DNA of 64,000 nt. Origin: Bacteroidetes bacterium UBA7674 (GTDB taxonomy: Bacteria; Bacteroidota; Bacteroidia; Chitinophagales; Chitinophagaceae). This document shows positions 24,473-32,508 of this stretch, piece after piece (position 1 is the stretch's first letter; each line of letters starts with the position of its first letter). The notes below the pieces were generated by a model. The model was not told where the DNA came from. It saw only the letters and a list, made by a program, of their open reading frames with translations, and made no database searches. Where the stretch lies: the NCBI GenBank assembly GCA_002483105.1, contig DLHG01000010.1, positions 1 to 64,000 of the forward strand, given 5' to 3'. Made by a program: the position numbers and the translations under genes.

Positions 24473-24594
24473 TACAACAAAATACAGCTTTACGATATAG
24501 GGAAAAAGGGCTTAACGTTATTTAACGTATGTTAACCCTATTTACAAAACGGGCGTTGTTTTTCATAGCATCTTTGACAACAAAAATCACTGTT

Positions 24595-25497
24595 ATGAAA
24601 AAAGTATTTTTGACCAGCCTGACCTTATTGTACTTTCTGCCATCGCCGGGTGGTATTTACAGGCATGATGTTGACAAGAAGAAATACACAGATGCCGGAA
24701 GATCACCTGAGTTTGATTGTGTAGGTGAAGTGATACCTAAAGAGAAAGGCGACGGAGCCTCCTGCGTGCTGATCTCTGATAAATATGTACTAACGGCAGC
24801 CCATGTACTGATAAAGAGCAAAACGAAAGCAGAAGACCAGGATATGAATGGCATAAAGTTGACTGTTTACAAAGTAGTGAGCAGTGAGCCGGGCAAGCCT
24901 GAGGACTATACTTTTCGGTTTAAAGGCAAGAAATACAAGGCAAAGAGGATAATGATACACCCTGCCTATCTTGATGAGGCAACAAAGGGAAATTGTGATA
25001 TAGCCATAATAGAACTAGAGACAAGAATAGAAGATGTAAAACCTGTGATGCTTTACCGCAGCGATGACCTATTGAACCAAAAAGTGACAGGAGTAGGATT
25101 CGGGGTTTCGGGACCGGCTAATAAACCGGAAGACGTGTCTCCCCGTCATGACAAGATCGCGGGAGAGAATATTATTGACTCTATTGGTGGCTTTAAGTAT
25201 GATGGCTTGCCTACTTTGATGTTCGCTGATTTTGACCACCCCAGCAAAAGCGAATGTAATAAAATGGGTTCTGCTCAACCGTGTGCCTATGAATACATGG
25301 TGGGTGGTGGCGACAGTGGCGGTGGCCTCTTTTGTAAAACAGACGGGGAATGGAGGTTGACAGGCCTGTGCACCGGTGCCCAAACCGATATACAAACGTT
25401 ACTTTCCACCGGCTACTACGGGCAAACCATGAGCTGGACCAGTGTAGTCCCCTTCATTAAATGGATAAAAGAGAACAGATATGAAGTGGAAAGATAG
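24595..25497 (+). CDS. Secreted trypsin-like serine protease (S1)
   Basis: A 300-residue secreted protease of chymotrypsin fold. The ATG at 24595 gives a signal peptide (MKKVFLTSLTLLYFLPSP); an earlier in-frame ATG at 24529 would only add residues before it and lies within the likely promoter region. The triad is H70 in LTAAHV, D135 in CDIAIIEL and S241 in GGGDSGGGLF, followed by the expected return strand WRLTGLCTG. Several cysteines (42, 57, 134, 221, 230 and two after S241) may form disulfides. It is divergent from the sensor-kinase/regulator pair and ends at a strong bidirectional terminator. The S1 fold is less common in Bacteroidota than S9 or S41 proteases. Confidence 0.9.
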   Translation: MKKVFLTSLTLLYFLPSPGGIYRHDVDKKKYTDAGRSPEFDCVGEVIPKEKGDGASCVLISDKYVLTAAHVLIKSKTKAEDQDMNGIKLTVYKVVSSEPGKPEDYTFRFKGKKYKAKRIMIHPAYLDEATKGNCDIAIIELETRIEDVKPVMLYRSDDLLNQKVTGVGFGVSGPANKPEDVSPRHDKIAGENIIDSIGGFKYDGLPTLMFADFDHPSKSECNKMGSAQPCAYEYMVGGGDSGGGLFCKTDGEWRLTGLCTGAQTDIQTLLSTGYYGQTMSWTSVVPFIKWIKENRYEVER

Positions 25498-25518
25498 CCG
25501 AACAATATTCTATTACTA

Positions 25519-25555
25519 TAAAAATAAAGCGGGCTTATAGCCCGCTTTATTTTTA
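25519..25555. terminator. Bidirectional 17-bp perfect hairpin terminator
   Basis: The stem 25519-25535 pairs without mismatch to 25539-25555 around a three-base TAT loop; it has a GC core (GCGGGCT) and A/T flanks giving T tracts in both directions. It overlaps the stop codon of the minus-strand DUF1697 gene (25553-25555). Confidence 0.93.
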
Positions 25556-26083
25556 TAGTTCCAGTACTTTATTCACTGTATTCCAATTACGATTTGTGAA
25601 GAGGACTTTTAGTTTTTTATCGAAGAAGGAACCTTTGATGATCGTTGCCCCATTGTATGGGCGAGTGAGCCAGTAGAGGTTATCGTTCACTATTTTAAAA
25701 CTGTCCACATCATTACTCAGTGCTTCCAATTGTTTTGCCAGTTCTTTATCCGGTATGGCGTTGAGGAAAACAACGTAGTATTTGTCTTTATCTGTCCTCT
25801 GCTTTTTGAAAGGGTCTTTCTTTACTATCTCCGTCATCTCTTCAAGGCTGCGGAGGATGACATCTACTTTCTTCCCTACTGACTTCAAAAGTTTTTTTTC
25901 GATTTTTTCAACGAGGAGCGCTTTATCTGTTTCTTTTGAGTCGAACAAGACATTACCGCTCTGTATATAGGTAACGATATTGCTGAAGCCGGGCATAGCA
26001 AAGTAGCCCCGAAGGTCTTCCATCTTGATGATGCCTGTGCCGCCTACGTTTACTGCCCTTAATAATGCTATGTAGCGGGGCAT
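25553..26083 (-). CDS. DUF1697 family protein
   Basis: A 176-residue protein from the ATG at 26083; the frame is open further upstream to 26122, but that would overlap the LytTR regulator, and the family begins at MPRYIALLRAVNVGG. The DUF1697 pattern is clear: RYIALLRAVNVGGTGIIKMEDLR, YIQSGNVLFDS, the central VDVILRSLEEM, and the C-terminal NWNTVNKVLEL. The biochemical function of the family is unknown. It starts one base after the stop of the LytTR regulator, so it is the third gene of that operon. The co-occurrence may only reflect transcription economy. Confidence 0.9.
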   Translation of the reverse strand: MPRYIALLRAVNVGGTGIIKMEDLRGYFAMPGFSNIVTYIQSGNVLFDSKETDKALLVEKIEKKLLKSVGKKVDVILRSLEEMTEIVKKDPFKKQRTDKDKYYVVFLNAIPDKELAKQLEALSNDVDSFKIVNDNLYWLTRPYNGATIIKGSFFDKKLKVLFTNRNWNTVNKVLEL

Positions 26084-26084
26084 A

Positions 26085-26777
26085 TCAGTTATGTTTAAAG
26101 AGTTGCAATACCTGGTCAACATAGTTGGCCCCTACCGGTATCTCTACATTCTTCAGGTAGATGGTCTTATTGCGCACAGCCTGCACCTTGGAAAAAGGCA
26201 CAATGTAGGAGCGGTGTACCCGCAGGAACTCCTTGTCTGAGAGCTTCTCCATCAGGGCTTTCATACTCATCCTTGCCATTACCGATTTTTTCTCGGGGAG
26301 ATGGATCTTGAGATAATTATCCAACCCTTCCACGTACTCAATGTCTGCCACCGGTATTTTCATCACACTATAATCTACCTTGATGAAAAGATATTGCGGC
26401 GACTGTGCAGCCTGAATTTTGAACCTGTAAAACTCCACCGCCTTTTCTACTGCTGAAGAAAAACGGGCATAATCGAAAGGCTTCAGCAGGTAGTCAATAG
26501 CGTTGAGGTTAAACCCCTCTACTGCGTACTCACTATATGCAGTAGTGAATATCACCATCGTATCCTTATGCACATATTTCAGGAATTCTATACCTGAAAT
26601 GGAAGGCATATTAATATCGAGGAAGATAAGATTGACCGGATTTTCTTTTAAATAATTCAGCGCGGCCGTGGTTTCCATGAATACCTCGAGCAGCTTCACT
26701 TCTTCATTCTTCTTGCAGAACGCCTGTATCACATTAAGTGCCAGTGGTTCGTCGTCTATTCCTATTGCGGTGATCAT
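26085..26777 (-). CDS. LytTR-family response regulator
   Basis: A 230-residue regulator. The receiver domain has IDDEPLA at the N-terminus, the phospho-acceptor aspartate in LIFLDINMPSISG near residue 54, and DYLLKPF with the conserved lysine. The C-terminal LytTR DNA-binding domain (about 128-228) carries YVEGLDNYLKIHL and FLRVHRSYIVPFSKV, its most conserved segments. The start codon overlaps the kinase stop by four bases (ATGA), so this is the partner regulator of the upstream LytS-type kinase. Confidence 0.96.
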   Translation of the reverse strand: MITAIGIDDEPLALNVIQAFCKKNEEVKLLEVFMETTAALNYLKENPVNLIFLDINMPSISGIEFLKYVHKDTMVIFTTAYSEYAVEGFNLNAIDYLLKPFDYARFSSAVEKAVEFYRFKIQAAQSPQYLFIKVDYSVMKIPVADIEYVEGLDNYLKIHLPEKKSVMARMSMKALMEKLSDKEFLRVHRSYIVPFSKVQAVRNKTIYLKNVEIPVGANYVDQVLQLFKHN

Positions 26778-27835
26778 GCCAGTTTTATCTCTAATGATAC
26801 ATTGAAATTTCGTTCGTTATCGTCTATTGTCAAACTGTGCTTACCGGGATAGACTAGTTGGAGACGCTGTATGGTAGTATTAATACCCAGACCCGTACCC
26901 GATTCCTTGTCCTTGCGGATAAACACCTTTTTATTGTGCACCCCCATCATTACCTTTTTCTTATCCATCCAGATATTCACTTGTATATCTGAGTCCTGCT
27001 CGGGGTTGATACCATACTTGAAAGCATTTTCCACAAATGGAATTAAGATGAACGGCGCAATTTGTTTGCCGGAGGCATTCCCTTTTATTTCGCAATCAAT
27101 TTTCACACGGCTGTTCGTACGTAGCTTTTGCAGGTCTATATAGTTACTGATGTAAGTGATCTCCCGCTCTAAAGAAACGAGTTCCTTTTCCGTATCGCTG
27201 ATAGCATAGCGCATAATGCCTGATAGCTTCACTACCGCCTCAGGTGCGGCATCTGAGTTGGAAAGCGTCAACGAATAAATGCTATTCAAGGTATTGAAGA
27301 GGAAGTGCGGATTTATCTGTGCTTTCAGGAAAGCTATTTCCCTGCTTAATTTCTCATCGTTCAGTTTCCTCAGCTGCCTGTATATACGGAAGGAGAAAGA
27401 AAGCACCAATACAATGATGAGCATGAAAAGATTGTAGTCCGGGCCGAGATAATGAAATATTGACTCTCTGTTATGATACCCCGGAAAACGAGGAATAGCG
27501 CCAGCTCCCTTTGCTGCTTCGATGTTGGTCACTAACTTCCCCACCTGGAGCGTGATCGTATAGTTGATCCAAAAAAGAGCGCCGAACGAGATCATCACAA
27601 AAAATATGACCAGCGAATAAATTTTCTTAAAATAAAAGCGGGGGATTACCACATAGTAGTTGATATAGAATACTGCTATCAGCAAGATATCGTTGGGCAG
27701 GCGCGGACCCGAGAACATATCTTCAAATACATCGAAACCGCTCTTGATAGGTCCGTTGGGCCTGAACATTGTGGGCAGGGATAATAATACCAGCCAGCAA
27801 AAAATATGCGCTATTACCGTAAAGACTCTTTTCAT
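26774..27835 (-). CDS. LytS/YehU-type sensor histidine kinase
   Basis: A 353-residue kinase from the ATG at 27835 (a TTG three codons earlier is less likely). The N-terminal third has four hydrophobic helices, a membrane sensor without an obvious periplasmic domain (VIAHIFCWLVLLSLP, LLIAVFYINYYVVIP, LVIFFVMISFGALFWI and one near 125). The His_kinase domain has the phosphorylated histidine in LKAQINPHFLFNTLNSIY, and the ATPase part has PFVENAFKYGI and GTGLGINTTIQRL. This is the usual partner of LytTR regulators, with which it overlaps. Signal unknown. Confidence 0.95.
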   Translation of the reverse strand: MKRVFTVIAHIFCWLVLLSLPTMFRPNGPIKSGFDVFEDMFSGPRLPNDILLIAVFYINYYVVIPRFYFKKIYSLVIFFVMISFGALFWINYTITLQVGKLVTNIEAAKGAGAIPRFPGYHNRESIFHYLGPDYNLFMLIIVLVLSFSFRIYRQLRKLNDEKLSREIAFLKAQINPHFLFNTLNSIYSLTLSNSDAAPEAVVKLSGIMRYAISDTEKELVSLEREITYISNYIDLQKLRTNSRVKIDCEIKGNASGKQIAPFILIPFVENAFKYGINPEQDSDIQVNIWMDKKKVMMGVHNKKVFIRKDKESGTGLGINTTIQRLQLVYPGKHSLTIDDNERNFNVSLEIKLA

Positions 27836-27899
27836 GCCAATCAATAGCTCGATAAGATGATTAAATTACTAAAAAACAGGGACATAGCAGTATAATTAA

Positions 27900-27930
27900 A
27901 AAGAGGTTATCCGTATTGGATAACCTCTTT
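27900..27930 (-). terminator. Intrinsic terminator after the outer-membrane protein gene
   Basis: A perfect 13-bp stem (27900-27912 with 27918-27930) around GTATT. Read on the minus strand it is followed by TTTTTAATT, 23 bp beyond the stop of the gene ending at 27954. Confidence 0.92.
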
Positions 27931-27953
27931 CTGAAAGAAATATCTTAAGAAAA

Positions 27954-28862
27954 TTAAAGACGGAAAGACATACCTACATTGATACTCAGTGTAGAGAATG
28001 GTAACACAAACTTAGACACCGCAGGGCGGTTTGTACTTGCCTGACCGTATGTGACATTTATATCTTCTTCACCAATGGACTCAATAGCGTCCTGACCGTT
28101 CACTTTATATTCTGTAACAGCTATTGACTTAGAGTACAAGCTTAAAGATGTATAGTTCACATCGAGGTACAACCTGAAGTTCTTGTTGATCATAGTATAA
28201 CCTCCAAGAGTACCCGAAACACCTACGAACATTTCAGGAGTAACTACCGCTGTACTATTGTAGAAAATCTGGTTACCAACTCCATCCACCTGGCGTGTTT
28301 CACCTACATAAGTGATATCACTCATGAAAGGGATAGCCGCACCTATCTTGGCATAGATATGAGACCTGACACCTGTGATGTAATGGAATACCAAAGATGG
28401 AACTATCAGGCTTGAATATTGAGAAGAAGAAGTAACCTTGACATCCGTACCATAACCGCTGGTTTGGTTACCGGATAATTCTGCTACATACTCATCAGCA
28501 GTAGCGCCGACGTTGCCTGCAATTTCAAATCCTACATAGTTGTTGAACATGAAACCTAAAGCCAGATTAGCACGAACGCCTGAGTTATAAGAAATACGCT
28601 CCGACTGGTTGAATGTATTACCTACGGTAACACCATTAGCATGAGGTACACCTACTACAACATTTGTAGCACGCAGACCCGGCATAGCATAACCTGCACC
28701 GACGTTTACATATATTCTAAAATCGTCATAATAGTATTTAACCTTCGTTCTCTTATCGGGTTCGAAATAACTTTGGTAATCATACTTATAGTTACCATAC
28801 TGTGCCATAGCCTGCTCTCCTGCAAGTAACACCAATAGAGCGAGGAATAACTTTTTGGTCAT
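27954..28862 (-). CDS. Outer-membrane beta-barrel protein
   Basis: A 302-residue protein with a signal peptide (MTKKLFLALLVLLAGEQAMA, cleavage near residue 21). The mature part shows alternating hydrophobic and polar strands typical of a small barrel (FRIYVNVGAGYAMP, ALGFMFNNYVGFEIAGNVG, HIYAKIGAAIPF, FRLYLDVNYTSLSLY) and ends in the strand LSINVGMSFRL with the expected aromatic near the C-terminus. It resembles the OmpW/opacity-like outer membrane beta-barrel (PF13505-type) group. Role unknown. It is a separate unit with its own terminator and lies just after the exopolysaccharide cluster. Confidence 0.85.
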   Translation of the reverse strand: MTKKLFLALLVLLAGEQAMAQYGNYKYDYQSYFEPDKRTKVKYYYDDFRIYVNVGAGYAMPGLRATNVVVGVPHANGVTVGNTFNQSERISYNSGVRANLALGFMFNNYVGFEIAGNVGATADEYVAELSGNQTSGYGTDVKVTSSSQYSSLIVPSLVFHYITGVRSHIYAKIGAAIPFMSDITYVGETRQVDGVGNQIFYNSTAVVTPEMFVGVSGTLGGYTMINKNFRLYLDVNYTSLSLYSKSIAVTEYKVNGQDAIESIGEEDINVTYGQASTNRPAVSKFVLPFSTLSINVGMSFRL

Positions 28863-28922
28863 GTAGAAAAAGTTTTGGTTAAAGATAATCTGAAAATTCT
28901 AAATTTTATAGTGTCTTGAACA

Positions 28923-30065
28923 TTATACTGCCACAACGCCACAATCCTGCAAAACAGCCTTTATTCTAGCTCTGTCAGCATCCCCCAGGTTAGACCCGGA
29001 AGGGAGGCAAAGGCCATTTTCAAACAGTTTTTCAGAAACTCCGTTGCCAAAATAGGGATAATTTTTAAAAATAGGTTGTAAATGCATAGGTTTCCATAGC
29101 GGGCGGCTCTCAATATTTTGCGCATCCATTGCCAGGCGCAGGGTTTCGCGGGTCATCCCCCCTGTTTTTTCAGGGTCTATCAGCACCGTTGTGAGCCAGC
29201 GATTGCTATAATAACCCTCCGGTTCGTTCACAAAGCTAATGCCCGGCATACCTTCCATTTCTTGTTTGTACCAGCTGAACATAGCCCTCCTGGCCTCTAT
29301 TCTATCGGTAAGCACCTCCATCTGGCCACGGCCGATACCGGCACAAATATTACTCATACGGTAATTATATCCTATATGAGAGTGCTCATAATGCGGAGCG
29401 TTGTCCCTGGCCTGCGTTGACAGGAAACGGGATTTTTCCACTAGCTCGGCATTGGCAGAGACCAATGCGCCGCCACCCGAGGTGGTTATTATTTTATTAC
29501 CATTGAAAGATAAAGCCGCGATATCGCCAAAAGTGCCGCACATCTTACCATTTATAGACGAACCCAATGCCTCGGCAGCGTCTTCCAATACAGGAATGCC
29601 ATACTTGCGGGCGATGGCCATGATCTCGTCCATCTTCACCGGCATTCCATAGAGGTGAACCGGAATGATGGCTTTTACTTTCTTGCCTTTTGACAAGCGG
29701 TCTTTGATAGCTTCCTCGAGAAATTCAGGAGACATGTTCCATGTATCCGGTTCACTGTCAACAAAAACAGGTATAGCACCGAGGTAAGCGATCGGGTTGG
29801 CCGATGCGGAGAAGGTCATGCTTTGGCAGATCACTTCATCGCCCGGCTGAACACCCAATAATATTAAACCCAAATGCAAGGCAGCAGTACCCGAGCTAAG
29901 TGCAGCAACGTGTACGCCATCCTTCAGATAATCCTGGAGGTCTTTTTCGAAACCATTGACGTTTGGACCCAAGGGCGCTACCCAGTTGGTATCAAATGCT
30001 TCTGTAACATAATTGCGTTCTGTACCACCCATGTGTGGTGAAGAGAGCCATATCTTATCCTGCAT
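28923..30065 (-). CDS. DegT/DnrJ/EryC1 aminotransferase, PglE-like
   Basis: A 380-residue PLP-dependent sugar aminotransferase. It has the family layout: WLSSPHMGGTERNYV start, ALSSGTAALHLGL phosphate-binding region near residue 55, PVHLYGMPV, LEDAAEALGS, and the Schiff-base lysine in SFNGNKIITTSGGG near residue 187. This group transfers an amino group to C4 of a UDP-4-keto-6-deoxy-sugar; with the PglD-like acetyltransferase and the PglC-like transferase directly upstream it points to UDP-N,N'-diacetylbacillosamine synthesis. It is the last gene of the exopolysaccharide operon. The sugar identity is an inference, because no dehydratase gene is present. Confidence 0.92.
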   Translation of the reverse strand: MQDKIWLSSPHMGGTERNYVTEAFDTNWVAPLGPNVNGFEKDLQDYLKDGVHVAALSSGTAALHLGLILLGVQPGDEVICQSMTFSASANPIAYLGAIPVFVDSEPDTWNMSPEFLEEAIKDRLSKGKKVKAIIPVHLYGMPVKMDEIMAIARKYGIPVLEDAAEALGSSINGKMCGTFGDIAALSFNGNKIITTSGGGALVSANAELVEKSRFLSTQARDNAPHYEHSHIGYNYRMSNICAGIGRGQMEVLTDRIEARRAMFSWYKQEMEGMPGISFVNEPEGYYSNRWLTTVLIDPEKTGGMTRETLRLAMDAQNIESRPLWKPMHLQPIFKNYPYFGNGVSEKLFENGLCLPSGSNLGDADRARIKAVLQDCGVVAV

Positions 30066-30099
30066 ACCTGTAGTTATTTATTGTAGTTATTTTATTTTT

Positions 30100-30756
30100 C
30101 TAGTTGTTTACTTCGTTGTGAAATTTGATCGGCTTTGCCGGTATTCCTACCGCTGTGCAATAGTCGGGCAATGTTTTAGACACTACTGCTCCTGCGCCTA
30201 CTACTGTATATAGACCGATCTCCAGTTGATTAATGATCTTAGCGCCCGTGCCTGCATAGACACCTTCCTTAATTAATACCTCACCGGAAATATTTACAGA
30301 AGGCATAAATGAAGCGTGGTCTTCAATGGTTGTATCGTGGCCAACAGTGCAACCCAGGTTAAGGATAACAAAATTGCCTATTTTGATGTTTACTGTTATC
30401 ACACAGCCAGCACAAATGATGCAACCCTCTCCTATTGATACATCATCTGTACCGATGTAGACATTAGGGTGTATCAAAGTAGGAACAGATATTTTGGGAT
30501 TGGTGATGCTGTCCACTATTTTCTTCTTAGTAGTGGGTGTACCTATCGCAAATGCCATACACAGATCTTCAGGATATGCATTCAGCTCGTCCTTACCACC
30601 CAGTACAGGATAGCCATTGATCATTTTTCCTTTGGACTCACCATCATCAAAGAAACCTACGAACTCGTAAGTAGGCGTCTTTTCATTTATCTGGTCTATG
30701 AGCATCTTTACTTCTCTTCCGAATCCGCCAGCACCAAATACTGCAATTTTTCTCAT
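30100..30756 (-). CDS. NeuD/PglD-type sugar O/N-acetyltransferase
   Basis: A 218-residue acetyltransferase. Residues 1-85 form a small Rossmann-like sugar-binding domain (AVFGAGGFGREVKMLI), followed by a left-handed beta-helix of hexapeptide repeats from about residue 95 (VSIGEGCIICAGCVITVNIKIGNFVILNL). The catalytic-base histidine is in CTVGHDTTIEDH, and the C-terminus has the family segment VGAGAVVSKTLPDYCTAVGIPAKPI. PglD acetylates UDP-4-amino-sugar to UDP-diNAc-bacillosamine; the closely related NeuD acetylates sialic acids. The neighbours (PglC-like and PglE-like genes on both sides, eight bp after the transferase) favour the former. Confidence 0.93.
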   Translation of the reverse strand: MRKIAVFGAGGFGREVKMLIDQINEKTPTYEFVGFFDDGESKGKMINGYPVLGGKDELNAYPEDLCMAFAIGTPTTKKKIVDSITNPKISVPTLIHPNVYIGTDDVSIGEGCIICAGCVITVNIKIGNFVILNLGCTVGHDTTIEDHASFMPSVNISGEVLIKEGVYAGTGAKIINQLEIGLYTVVGAGAVVSKTLPDYCTAVGIPAKPIKFHNEVNN

Positions 30757-30764
30757 GTTGTGTT

Positions 30765-31370
30765 TTATTTAGAGCCTGTAAATCTTTCCATTGTAGCGGT
30801 AGTTGCCGAGCTGATGCCTTCAGGTTTCAATACCTTCATAGCTGTGCGCCAGAGTATCTTGATATCAAGGGCGGCACTCATATTGTCTACATACCAAACA
30901 TCATATTCAAATTTCTGTTCCCAGCTGATTGCATTTCGTCCGTTGACCTGCGCCCAACCTGTAATGCCGGGTAATACCTCATGCCTTCTGCGCTGTCTTG
31001 CATTGTACAACGGCAAGTACTCCACCAATAAGGGACGAGGGCCTACAAAACTCATGGTGCCATTCAGCACATTGAATAATTGCGGCAGCTCGTCAATAGA
31101 ATATTTTCTTAGCTTCAAACCGGTTGGTGTTAACCTTTGGTCATCGGGCAAGAGGTTTCCGTTCTCATCCTTAGTATCCAGCATGCTCTTGAATTTGAAC
31201 ACATGGAATACTTTATCGTTCAAGCCAATTCTCTTTTGTACAAATAAGACCTTCTTTTCATCCAATACTATTAACAGGTATATGGCTACCACTATCATCA
31301 CCGGAGATAGCAGCAGTAACAGCACCAAAGCCATCACAACATCAAACAACCTTTTGATATGCCTGTACAT
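30765..31370 (-). CDS. PglC-like initiating phosphoglycosyltransferase
   Basis: A 201-residue bacterial sugar transferase of the short, monotopic type. It has one N-terminal re-entrant hydrophobic helix (VVMALVLLLLLSPVMIVVAIYLL), the FKFKSM segment, the catalytic ELPQLFNVLNGTMSFVGPRPLL region with the D/E dyad (SIDELPQL) and ITGWAQVNGRN. It moves a phospho-sugar from a UDP-sugar to undecaprenyl phosphate, which starts repeat-unit assembly on the inner membrane. The length and the missing extra helices match PglC rather than the larger WbaP/WcaJ enzymes. It overlaps the upstream glycosyltransferase by 29 bp. Confidence 0.94.
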   Translation of the reverse strand: MYRHIKRLFDVVMALVLLLLLSPVMIVVAIYLLIVLDEKKVLFVQKRIGLNDKVFHVFKFKSMLDTKDENGNLLPDDQRLTPTGLKLRKYSIDELPQLFNVLNGTMSFVGPRPLLVEYLPLYNARQRRRHEVLPGITGWAQVNGRNAISWEQKFEYDVWYVDNMSAALDIKILWRTAMKVLKPEGISSATTATMERFTGSK

Positions 31371-32508
31371 CTGCAGGTGTAATATTTAAAATCTTATTGT
31401 AAATAGCAAATACTTCTTTTCCTGTATTATTCACATCCAGCGAAGTGAGCAATCTTCTTCTTCCCTCTTTCGCCATTTCCTTCATCTCATTATGATGCTC
31501 GTAGGCAAAGTTGACACGCGCTGCAATCTCAGCAGGAGCGGCAACATCTACTAAATAGCCCGTTTCTCCATTCACTACCACATCGGGGAAGCCGCCTACA
31601 TTTGTAGCGATGGTCGGCACTTCCAGCAAGAGCGATTCCGCCGCACCACCGAGGTTCTCACTGTAAGAAGGATGCACTACGAGGTCTATATCTGCATATA
31701 GTTCGGGCACATCGCTTCTTGAGCCGAGGAAATAGATATTATCTCCACAGAGCTCTTTACCCATCTTTATGAGTTCCTGCTCATAATCTTTAGCACCATC
31801 CCATGCACCGCCAATTATTACTGCCTTTATCTTTTTGTTCTCTTTTATGCATTCGGCCAGTCCTTCGAAGAAATCTTCGTGGCCTTTAATACCTCTCTTC
31901 TGCCCTATGTAGCTTTTGGGTTTATACATATAGGCGACCATGGCGACAATAAAATCATCATCGCTGAAGCCAAATTCATTTCTTAACTTTCCAGGTTCGT
32001 GCTTTTTAATAAAACTCATATCTGTGCCGTAGAAAGACATGAATACTTTGCTGCCGGATATGCCGCAGGTGACATATTTCTTACTTGTCCAGTTGCACGT
32101 GCCTATCCAGTAATCGTATCTGTTGGATGACTTCAGGTCGGCGTTGCGGAAAAATGAATGTTCTAAGTGCAGCGGCCCCGGAACCTGGAAAATTAATGGT
32201 ACAGGTAGGGAGAACAAAAATCTGTATAACCTTGCGAATAACGTAGTGACAATAAAGTGGCTGTGCACTATATCAGGTTGAAAGTCTTTAATTATTTTTC
32301 TAAACTTCAACAGCTGCATCAATACCTTCACGGGATTAATGCTAAAATGGAACGGGTACACCTTTATACCGTCTGCTATGTACTTGTCTGCCATCTTACC
32401 CGGCGGCAGACACACAGCCACCTCAGCACCTTGCGCCACCAGCACTTTTATCTGCCGGTATGCCCAGGTGGCACCTTCCGCCGTTTTTATCAGGTGTAAT
32501 ACTCTCAT
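31342..32508 (-). CDS. GT4-family glycosyltransferase
   Basis: A 388-residue GT-B-fold glycosyltransferase. The N-terminal half has VLHLIKTAEGATWAYRQIKVLV and DIVHSHFIVTTLFARL; the C-terminal half has the nucleotide-binding signature with the conserved glutamates (HPSYSENLGGAAESLLLEVP) and the TNVGGFPDVV loop. It adds a sugar to the growing repeat unit on the cytoplasmic face of the membrane; donor and acceptor cannot be read from sequence. Its ATG overlaps the stop of the preceding gene by one base (TAATG). Confidence 0.93.
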   Translation of the reverse strand: MRVLHLIKTAEGATWAYRQIKVLVAQGAEVAVCLPPGKMADKYIADGIKVYPFHFSINPVKVLMQLLKFRKIIKDFQPDIVHSHFIVTTLFARLYRFLFSLPVPLIFQVPGPLHLEHSFFRNADLKSSNRYDYWIGTCNWTSKKYVTCGISGSKVFMSFYGTDMSFIKKHEPGKLRNEFGFSDDDFIVAMVAYMYKPKSYIGQKRGIKGHEDFFEGLAECIKENKKIKAVIIGGAWDGAKDYEQELIKMGKELCGDNIYFLGSRSDVPELYADIDLVVHPSYSENLGGAAESLLLEVPTIATNVGGFPDVVVNGETGYLVDVAAPAEIAARVNFAYEHHNEMKEMAKEGRRRLLTSLDVNNTGKEVFAIYNKILNITPADVQAYQKVV

